The position numbers were made by a program, and so were the translations under genes. DNA of 5,177 bases from an uncultured Dysgonomonas sp. (GTDB lineage: Bacteria; Bacteroidota; Bacteroidia; Bacteroidales; Dysgonomonadaceae), in the NCBI GenBank assembly GCA_937995835.1, contig CALKIV010000008.1, forward strand, positions 1 to 5,177, in the 5' to 3' direction. The notes under the pieces were generated by a model. That model was given only the letters and a program-made list of their open reading frames with translations, was not told the DNA's origin and did not search any database. Below, one piece after another: positions 1 to 5,177 of this stretch (position 1 is its first letter; each line of letters starts with the position of its first letter).

Positions 1-594
1 CGTCGGGACTGGAGAAACAGAAACAAGATTAAGACACAGAATGGACTACTTTGGATTACGATACCTGTTATGGTCAAAGGCAATTTTTTGCAAAAGATCA
101 GTGAAACAAAGATATCAGAAGAAGCTTGGGCTGAAAAACATTGGCAAACTTTAAAAATGGTTTATAGTAAGGCGCCTTTTTTCAAAATGTATGAGAATGA
201 GTTTGCTGATTTTTATTTGAATACTGCTCCTTCTTTAGAGAATCTTTCCCAAATAAACCAACATTTAATTTTATTAATTAATGAAATTTTGGGAATCAAA
301 ACAAAAATATCTTTAGATAAGGACTATGGAGTAGTTGATGGTGCTAATGAACGGTTACTAGACCTGTGTAAAAAAGCTTCAGCAACTTGTTATTTATCTG
401 GTCCTGCAGCCCAAGACTATATGGATACCTCACTGTTTAACAAAGAAAACATTGAAGTAGAATGGATGGATTATTCTGGATATAAAGAGTATAATCAACA
501 GTATCCTCCTTTCCAGCATGGAGTCTCTATATTGGATTTGCTTTTTTCGGAAGGGGAGAATGCAAGACTATACATGAAATCTTTTGATAAATAA
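1..594 (+). CDS. WbqC-family protein, 5'-truncated by window edge
   Basis: Frame +1 is open from the first base to the TAA at 592-594, giving 197 residues. An internal ATG at 70 is not the real start: the 23 codons before it encode a stretch beginning RRDWRNRNKIKTQNG and ending WITIPV, which is the hallmark N-terminal block of WbqC-like proteins (normally about 230-240 residues). By memory of the family, about 35-40 residues, including the opening 'MQPxYxPWxGYF'-type strand, are missing upstream. Further family-like blocks are the K-I-S-E-T-K segment, the KHWQTL/YSKAPFF block and the SGPAAQDYMD block (start of the C-terminal third). No signal peptide or membrane helix is seen, so it should be cytosolic. 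The family sits in O-antigen and capsule loci, often beside WecE/RffA aminotransferases, but I know of no settled biochemical activity. Its stop overlaps the next start by one base (TAATG), implying coupled translation with the GT2. Family call firm; function unknown. Confidence 0.88.
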   Translation, partial: RRDWRNRNKIKTQNGLLWITIPVMVKGNFLQKISETKISEEAWAEKHWQTLKMVYSKAPFFKMYENEFADFYLNTAPSLENLSQINQHLILLINEILGIKTKISLDKDYGVVDGANERLLDLCKKASATCYLSGPAAQDYMDTSLFNKENIEVEWMDYSGYKEYNQQYPPFQHGVSILDLLFSEGENARLYMKSFDK

Positions 595-1529
595 TGCTTG
601 ACTTCTCTGTAATAATTCCTGTATATCAAGGCGAGAAAACCTTGGAGAAACTTGTTTCTAAGTTAATAGAATACTTTTCTAGTACAAACTATCGTTATGA
701 ATTTATTTTTGTATATGATTGTGGTCTTGACAATTCATGGGAAGTGTTAGTAAAAGAAAAAAACAAGTATCCTGACTTAATAAAACTAGTAAAACTCAGT
801 CGTAATTTTGGGCAACATAATGCTATTATATGTGGATTTGAATATGCAGAAGGGGACTTTATTGTCACGATGGATGAAGATTTACAGCATTTGCCAGTAG
901 ATATTGAGAAGCTTATTAAAGAACAACAAAGAGGAGACTTTGACGTTGTGTACGGAAAATATGATGAACTTAAACATAGTTTATTCAGAAATACAACGAG
1001 TGAAATATTTAGAAAAATGCTAAAAAAAGGAGTTCCTGATCTTTATGAACACTATTCTGCATTTCGTCTGATTAAAAATGAGATAGCAAAGGCTACAATA
1101 GAGATGCAAAACTCTTATACTTTCGTTGATGGTTATTTATCTTGGGTAACAAATTCAAATTCTCATGTAATTGTTAATCATAGGGAGAGGGAAGAAGGAG
1201 GAAGCTCATATAGTTTAAGAAAGCTGATTGAACATTCAATAAATATTTTTGTAACATTCTCCAATTATCCTATTCGACTGTTAAGCAAATTTTCAATACT
1301 GTTATTTTTAATATCATTTCTATATGCTATTTTTGTAATTGTAAATAAGTTAATTTATGATAATTATATTGTAGGATATGCCACCTATATCATTATAGCA
1401 GGTATGGGCATTAGTTTCATTTTGCTAGCACTTGGAATTTTAGGAGAATATATTTATCGTATCAATCTGAAAACTACAAAAAGACCAAACTACAAAGTAA
1501 GAGAATATCATGTTACAGCAAAGAGCTAA
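594..1529 (+). CDS. GT2 polyprenyl-phosphate glycosyltransferase, ArnC/GtrB-like
   Basis: 311 residues, close to ArnC (about 320). It is predicted to move a sugar from its nucleotide carrier to undecaprenyl phosphate on the cytosolic face. A GT-A domain fills residues 3 to about 215: FSVIIPVYQG at the N-terminus, a DDGS-equivalent loop at 41-44, RNFGQH at 70-75, the metal-binding D-x-D (DED) at 94-96 followed by LQH, and the RE..GGSSYS block at 198-207 that precedes the membrane part in ArnC, GtrB and DPM1-type enzymes. Two hydrophobic helices follow (about 230-250 and 262-284), ending in LGEYIYR. The RN[FY]GQH and GD.I.T.D.DLQ spacing matches ArnC especially well. Oddity: the usual Asp-Asp-Gly-Ser reads Tyr-Asp-Cys-Gly, so the first Asp is lost. 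It overlaps the WbqC gene by 1 base and the formyltransferase gene by 20 bases. Family is certain; the sugar is inferred from neighbours (a 4-amino- or 4-formamido-6-deoxyhexose). A direct glycan-chain transferase is less likely given the two C-terminal helices. Confidence 0.9.
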   Translation: MLDFSVIIPVYQGEKTLEKLVSKLIEYFSSTNYRYEFIFVYDCGLDNSWEVLVKEKNKYPDLIKLVKLSRNFGQHNAIICGFEYAEGDFIVTMDEDLQHLPVDIEKLIKEQQRGDFDVVYGKYDELKHSLFRNTTSEIFRKMLKKGVPDLYEHYSAFRLIKNEIAKATIEMQNSYTFVDGYLSWVTNSNSHVIVNHREREEGGSSYSLRKLIEHSINIFVTFSNYPIRLLSKFSILLFLISFLYAIFVIVNKLIYDNYIVGYATYIIIAGMGISFILLALGILGEYIYRINLKTTKRPNYKVREYHVTAKS

Positions 1530-2202
1530 TAAGGCCAGACTAGTATTTCTTGTATCAGGAGGGGGAGGTACGCTAAAGTTTATGTACCAGATGAGTAGAA
1601 TGTATACTTTGCCTTATGAAATTGTAGGAGTTATAGCAGATAGAGAATGTGCTGCTGCTAAATATTCAAGAGAGAGAGAAATTCAGACCTATATAATACA
1701 ATATGACAAGAGTAATGTTGAGGTGTTACGGGAAACTCTACAAAGTATAGATTCTGATATTGTTGTCACAACAATACATAAAATTATTGATTCTGAAACA
1801 TTACAGATCACCAAAGCAGTATTCATCAATTTACATTATTCACTGCTTCCTGCCTTTTCTGGATTAATCGGTATGAAAACAGTAGATAAGGCTAAGACAC
1901 AGAATGTTCAGTTTATAGGAAGTACTGTGCACTATGTGTCTGAGATAGTGGATATGGGGACTGTTATAACGCAAAGTTGCTTACATCCTATTTGGACAGA
2001 CGATTTAGATATAATAAAAGACACAGTCTTCAAGTCGGCTTGTATAAACTTGTTAACTGCTGTGTTACTTCAAGCCGGACATAATAGAAAAAGTGATAGG
2101 CATCTGTTGGAAATTAACATAAACAATTACAATGTAACTTTTACGCAAATGATATCTGATGATATAAAAATTGATGACACGATATGGGAAAACATAAAAT
2201 AA
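1510..2202 (+). CDS. PurN-like formyltransferase, probable sugar N-formyltransferase
   Basis: 230 residues with a Formyl_trans_N fold. The first strand LVFLVS leads into a Gly-rich loop (SGGGG, 16-20), as in PurN glycinamide-ribonucleotide transformylase. The 10-formyl-tetrahydrofolate catalytic triad is present: Asn107 and His109 in NLH, followed by SLLPAFSG, and Asp148 in VDMG, matching N106, H108 and D144 of E. coli PurN. The residue after the catalytic His is Tyr rather than the usual Pro (NLHYS instead of N-[IL]-HPS). There is no large C-terminal domain as in Fmt or ArnA. The ATG at 1510 is the best start: only nine residues precede the first strand and the next Met is at residue 27. The gene overlaps the GT2 by 20 bases in another frame and is followed after 69 bases by the aminotransferase. 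The context argues against a purine role and for formylating the amine made by the neighbour, as ArnA, VioF and WbkC do for other 4-amino sugars. Enzyme class firm; acceptor inferred. Confidence 0.82.
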   Translation: MLQQRANKARLVFLVSGGGGTLKFMYQMSRMYTLPYEIVGVIADRECAAAKYSREREIQTYIIQYDKSNVEVLRETLQSIDSDIVVTTIHKIIDSETLQITKAVFINLHYSLLPAFSGLIGMKTVDKAKTQNVQFIGSTVHYVSEIVDMGTVITQSCLHPIWTDDLDIIKDTVFKSACINLLTAVLLQAGHNRKSDRHLLEININNYNVTFTQMISDDIKIDDTIWENIK

Positions 2203-2271
2203 CATATTACAACTGTTTACAAGAGTTCAAAATTGCTCAGATATACTCAATAAATAATTAAGTTTAAAATA
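2203..2271 (+). other. Intergenic gap, the only internal break in the gene run
   Basis: These 69 AT-rich bases separate the formyltransferase and aminotransferase genes. I see no convincing hairpin terminator and no good match to the Bacteroidales -7 element TAnnTTTG at a sensible distance. The nearest, TAAGTTTA at 2259-2266, lies only 5 bases before the ATG and lacks the final G. No Shine-Dalgarno sequence precedes the start; the A/T-rich leader is normal for Bacteroidota. Read-through from upstream is the simplest reading, but an internal promoter cannot be excluded. Confidence 0.5.
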
Positions 2272-3417
2272 ATGTCATATACTATTCCATTTAACAAACC
2301 CTACTTTACGGGAGAAGAAACAAAATATATCGAGGAAGCTGTCAAAAATGGACATATCTCGGGAAACGGGATGTTTACAAAAAGGTGTCAACATTTTTTT
2401 GAAGAACGTTACGGTTTCAAAAAAACATTATTGACCACTTCGTGTACCGATGCACTTGAGATGGCAGCCATTTTATTAGACTTGAAAGAGGGTGATGAGG
2501 TAATCATGCCATCCTACACCTTCGTGTCTACGGCAAATGCATTTGAATTGAGAGGAGCTAAGATTATTTTTGCTGATTCTATGTCTGAAAATCCGAATAT
2601 GGATGTAGAAAAGGTGGAAGCTTTGATCACTCCACGAACAAAAGCCATAGTTGTAGTGCACTATGCTGGCTTTGCTTGCGATATGGGGCGAGTGATGGAA
2701 ATTGCAAACAAGCATCAGTTATTTGTAGTGGAAGATGCTGCACAAGCTATAGATAATTATTACATAAATAAAGAAGGTATTCATATTCCCTTGGGAGGTA
2801 TTGCGCATTTGGCTACCTTTTCATTTCATGAAACCAAAAATATCATTTCAGGGGAAGGAGGAATGCTAGTTGTAAATGATGAGCGTTTTGTCGAGCGTGC
2901 TGAGATCATTTGGGAAAAAGGAACTAATCGATCTGCATTTTTCCGTGGTGAAGTTAATAAATATGGCTGGGTGGATATAGGAAGTTCTTTTTTACCTTCT
3001 GAAATTGTTGCTGCATTTCTTTGGGCCCAGATAGAACAAATGGAGAATATTCAAAATAAACGGAAGATGCATTGGAATCAATATAATACAGAGTTGGCAT
3101 CATGGGCAATAGAGAAGGGTGTGTCATTGGTAGGTATTCCACCTTATTCGACTAATAATGCACATATGTATTACATGGTATTCAAGAGTCTGGAGGAACG
3201 AACTGAGGTAATAGCTAGACTGAAAGAACATAACATATTGAGTGTGTTTCATTATCAGAGTCTACACAAAAGTGATTTTTTCGCAAAAGAACACGATGGA
3301 CGCGTATTGGAGCATGCCGATCGATATTCTGATACGTTGCTTCGCTTGCCGTTATATTATGAATTGACTTCTAGTGATATAAGTTCTATCACAGGAACGA
3401 TTAAGAATTGTCTATGA
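2272..3417 (+). CDS. wecE: dTDP-4-amino-4,6-dideoxygalactose transaminase (WecE/RffA type)
   Basis: 381 residues, the usual length for DegT/DnrJ/EryC1/StrS PLP aminotransferases, cytosolic. It is predicted to convert dTDP-4-keto-6-deoxy-D-glucose plus glutamate to dTDP-4-amino-4,6-dideoxy-D-galactose (dTDP-Fuc4N). Similarity to E. coli WecE as I recall it runs the full length: IPFN near the start, FTKRCQ (35-40), SCT.ALEMAA..LD (57-70), GDEVIMPSYTFVSTANAF (74-91), VHYAG (129-133), EDAAQ with the PLP-contacting Asp155 and Gln158, the Schiff-base Lys189 in SFHETKN (184-190), EKGTNRS..FRG (215-226), DIGSS (235-239), NAHM (296-299) and VFHY..LH (325-332). The EKGTNRS...DIGSS stretch favours WecE over the QdtB/FdtB 3-aminotransferases or the UDP-sugar enzymes such as ArnB. 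The dTDP substrate must come from rmlA/rmlB products made elsewhere. Its TGA overlaps the next ATG by four bases (ATGA). Family certain; stereochemistry of the product is inferred from similarity. Confidence 0.92.
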   Translation: MSYTIPFNKPYFTGEETKYIEEAVKNGHISGNGMFTKRCQHFFEERYGFKKTLLTTSCTDALEMAAILLDLKEGDEVIMPSYTFVSTANAFELRGAKIIFADSMSENPNMDVEKVEALITPRTKAIVVVHYAGFACDMGRVMEIANKHQLFVVEDAAQAIDNYYINKEGIHIPLGGIAHLATFSFHETKNIISGEGGMLVVNDERFVERAEIIWEKGTNRSAFFRGEVNKYGWVDIGSSFLPSEIVAAFLWAQIEQMENIQNKRKMHWNQYNTELASWAIEKGVSLVGIPPYSTNNAHMYYMVFKSLEERTEVIARLKEHNILSVFHYQSLHKSDFFAKEHDGRVLEHADRYSDTLLRLPLYYELTSSDISSITGTIKNCL

Positions 3418-5114
3418 TAAATATTGATAATAGCAGAAATAAGATACTACTAATTGTAGCTAATCTATTTATATGCTTGTTATTCATTCCATATCTTTGG
3501 TATGGTGAAGATATATATGTGCGCATTTTTGACAATATGGATTCGAATATTGTTTGGTTAAAGATGGCGTTAGAATCAGGACAACTATTTTCTCTAGATG
3601 GCAGAGTTGAACAAATGATGGGTGGTTTGCCAATACACTCTGTTTATGGGGTCTATGATATCAGTTTAGCAATATTCTATTTTTGTGGAATATTTAAAGG
3701 ATATGTACTCTGCAAGTTTTTGATGACATTAGTGGCGTTTTGGGGTATGTATCTTTTACTTAAAAAACATATACTACCTACTTGTGCACACCTATGGATA
3801 CTTATTACTGTCTCTTTGCTATTCAGTATACTTCCATTTTGGTCATTCACTGCAAATGTGGCTGGTGCACCATTAATTTTCTTTGTTTTTCTAAACTTGA
3901 GGAATAAAAATACAGCTTTTTATAATTGGGCTATATTAGTTATTTATGCTTTTTGGTCATCATTGGTTATCACTGGATTTTTTATTTTGCTTATTTTCGC
4001 ATGTGTGTGGCTATTCGACCTTATCACTAAACGAGATTGGAATATTCCTCTTTTCAGTGGATTAGCTTTATTATCTATCTGTTATATAGTGAGTCACTTT
4101 CCTTTTTTCTATGCCCATTTTTTTACAATAAGTGATACTGTTAGCATTCGCACACAATTCAACACATCTCGTAAAAGACCTTTACTCTCTTCATTGTATC
4201 ATTATGGACTGCCTTTGTTCTTGAATGGAGATGCCACTATTAGCCGGCATTCAGTAAGTAATCATATGTTGATGTTTGTTCCTATCCTAGGTGCACTTGC
4301 ATTAATGATTAAAGATAAAAAAGTAAACAAATTATTTGTCGTTTTATTTATCTATTGTTTACTTACATCCATTTATTACGGAATCAACGAAACTAGTCTT
4401 TTCTATCCTGTACGAATGTGGCTTTGGTCTATTTTTCCTCTCAACACTTTGCGTTGCTATTGGCTTAATGCCCCTTTTTGGTACATAATGCTTGCTATTG
4501 CGTTTGTTTATATTGCACAAAAATACAGTAGAGGGATTTATTTTATAATAGTTTGTGTAGTTGTGCAGTTAGCATTTTCTCTACCTCAATTGGATTATCT
4601 TTATTATAAAAGAACTGAAAAAATCAAATACAAAGACTTTTTTGCTACAGCTCAATACCAGGATATAAAAGATGCAATAGGTCGACCACAAAGTACTTAT
4701 CGTATTATCCATTTGGGAGTTGATCCTGCTATTTCTCTTTATAATGGATTCTATACCGTAGATGGTTTTTCTATTGACTACTCAATTGATTACAAAGCTA
4801 AATTTAGAAAAATAATGGAGAAGGAACTGCATGGAGAAGGTAAGCGTAACTTTGACAATTGGGGAGGTAGGTGTCTCTTATTTACAGATAATGTATCAGT
4901 GTGGTATGACAGACAAAAAGCGTATTTAGATAGAACACTACTTTTTGACTATGAACAGATGAAAACTTTGGGCGCTGAATATCTCTTATCTGCTAATGAA
5001 ATAAACTTGGAGAAGAACGAGAGCTTGGAGTTTGTTAAAGCTTTTCCATATTCTCAATATAATGACGCAGGTGATGGGGCATTATGGAATCTTTTTCTGT
5101 ATCGCATCCGTTGA
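3414..5114 (+). CDS. Polytopic membrane protein, YkoS/DUF6044-like putative GT-C glycosyltransferase
   Basis: 566 residues from the ATG at 3414, which overlaps the previous stop as ATGA. A TTG at 3408 would add two residues and is less likely. Helix 1 spans about 10-30. A loop (31-80) follows with DNMDSN (Asp40, Asp43) and MMGGLP, then about eight to ten more helices up to about 391, and a soluble tail of about 170 residues. Acidic residues in the first outer loop are where GT-C enzymes such as ArnT carry their catalytic Asp. The DN.DSN.VW, PAISLYNGFYTVDG (438-451), FDNWGGRC (480-487) and AEYLLSA (521-527) blocks recall the B. subtilis YkoS/DUF6044 group; that match is from memory. Proteins of this sort pair with an ArnC/CsbB-like GT2 and move the sugar from undecaprenyl phosphate to an extracytoplasmic acceptor, so the GT2 at 594-1529 is the natural partner. 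The acceptor (lipid A, O-antigen, capsule or protein) is unknown. Membrane protein certain; transferase role inferred. A flippase or polymerase is less likely given the long tail. Confidence 0.72.
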   Translation: MINIDNSRNKILLIVANLFICLLFIPYLWYGEDIYVRIFDNMDSNIVWLKMALESGQLFSLDGRVEQMMGGLPIHSVYGVYDISLAIFYFCGIFKGYVLCKFLMTLVAFWGMYLLLKKHILPTCAHLWILITVSLLFSILPFWSFTANVAGAPLIFFVFLNLRNKNTAFYNWAILVIYAFWSSLVITGFFILLIFACVWLFDLITKRDWNIPLFSGLALLSICYIVSHFPFFYAHFFTISDTVSIRTQFNTSRKRPLLSSLYHYGLPLFLNGDATISRHSVSNHMLMFVPILGALALMIKDKKVNKLFVVLFIYCLLTSIYYGINETSLFYPVRMWLWSIFPLNTLRCYWLNAPFWYIMLAIAFVYIAQKYSRGIYFIIVCVVVQLAFSLPQLDYLYYKRTEKIKYKDFFATAQYQDIKDAIGRPQSTYRIIHLGVDPAISLYNGFYTVDGFSIDYSIDYKAKFRKIMEKELHGEGKRNFDNWGGRCLLFTDNVSVWYDRQKAYLDRTLLFDYEQMKTLGAEYLLSANEINLEKNESLEFVKAFPYSQYNDAGDGALWNLFLYRIR

Positions 5115-5125
5115 TGAATTCTTTA

Positions 5126-5146
5126 TGATAAATTATCACTTTTTTT
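5126..5146 (+). terminator. Weak candidate terminator after the last gene
   Basis: Twelve bases after the final stop there is a perfect inverted repeat, TGATAA-A-TTATCA (5126-5138), followed one base later by seven Ts (5140-5146). With a realistic three-base loop the stem is only five pairs, all but one A-T, so it would be a feeble hairpin. The position and T-run are right for a transcript end, but in DNA this AT-rich such repeats arise by chance. Confidence 0.3.
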
Positions 5147-5177
5147 CAATCTCCAAGGCACATACATGAGAAACTGT

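Noticed and set aside
70..72. ATG as the start of the first gene
   Set aside because: The conserved WbqC block (RRDWRNRNKIKT) is encoded in frame before it, back to base 1, so the true start is upstream of the window.
2476..2715. Minus-strand open frame of 79 codons
   Set aside because: It lies wholly inside the strongly supported aminotransferase gene, its translation is rich in His, Cys and Ser with no recognisable motif, and it looks like a shadow of the opposite strand.
2954..3142. Minus-strand open frame of 62 codons
   Set aside because: It is also buried in the aminotransferase gene, has no family resemblance, and has no sign of its own start signals.
5147..5177. Possible neighbouring gene: forward ATG at 5166, or a minus-strand tail (one frame reads QFLMYVPWRLKKSDNLS then stop, another ALEIEKK then stop)
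   Set aside because: Only a handful of codons are visible in each case and none carries a recognisable motif, so neither a downstream co-directional gene nor a convergent one can be supported.
1..5177. CRISPR array, tRNA/rRNA genes, insertion sequence, invertible-promoter repeats
   Set aside because: I saw no repeated spacer-like units, no tRNA-like or rRNA-like segments, no transposase sequence, and no paired long inverted repeats flanking a promoter-sized segment.

Overview
The window is a single-direction (+ strand) run of five tightly packed genes from a surface-glycan region. It is most likely from a Bacteroidota organism, probably Bacteroidales. The DNA is AT-rich, the start codons follow A/T-rich stretches with no clear Shine-Dalgarno sequence, and the gene set (WbqC-like protein, WecE/RffA-type sugar aminotransferase, small formyltransferase, GT2 with C-terminal membrane helices, large polytopic membrane protein) is typical of Bacteroidales polysaccharide loci. 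The genus cannot be fixed from the sequence alone.

Layout: (1) 1-594, the 3' part of a WbqC-family gene whose start lies before the window. (2) 594-1529, an ArnC/GtrB-like polyprenyl-phosphate glycosyltransferase. (3) 1510-2202, a small PurN-like formyltransferase. (4) 2272-3417, a WecE/RffA-type dTDP-4-amino-4,6-dideoxygalactose transaminase. (5) 3414-5114, a polytopic membrane protein resembling the YkoS/DUF6044 group of GT-C-like proteins. Genes 1/2, 2/3 and 4/5 overlap by 1, 20 and 4 bases. The only internal gap is 69 bases, between genes 3 and 4, so this looks like one operon. After gene 5 there is a weak inverted repeat plus T-run and then about 30 bases that cannot be assigned.

Working model (inference): the aminotransferase makes dTDP-Fuc4N from dTDP-4-keto-6-deoxyglucose. 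The formyltransferase caps its amine to give an N-formyl sugar. The GT2 loads the sugar onto undecaprenyl phosphate at the inner face of the membrane. After flipping, the multi-membrane protein transfers it to an acceptor on the outer face. This has the same logic as the Arn pathway (ArnB, ArnA formyltransferase domain, ArnC, ArnT), but with a 6-deoxyhexose, unrelated or distant protein types at two steps, and no deformylase in view. WbqC has no role I can assign; its place in the operon suggests it acts on the same amino sugar. The genes for dTDP-glucose synthesis (rmlA, rmlB) and a flippase are not in the window.
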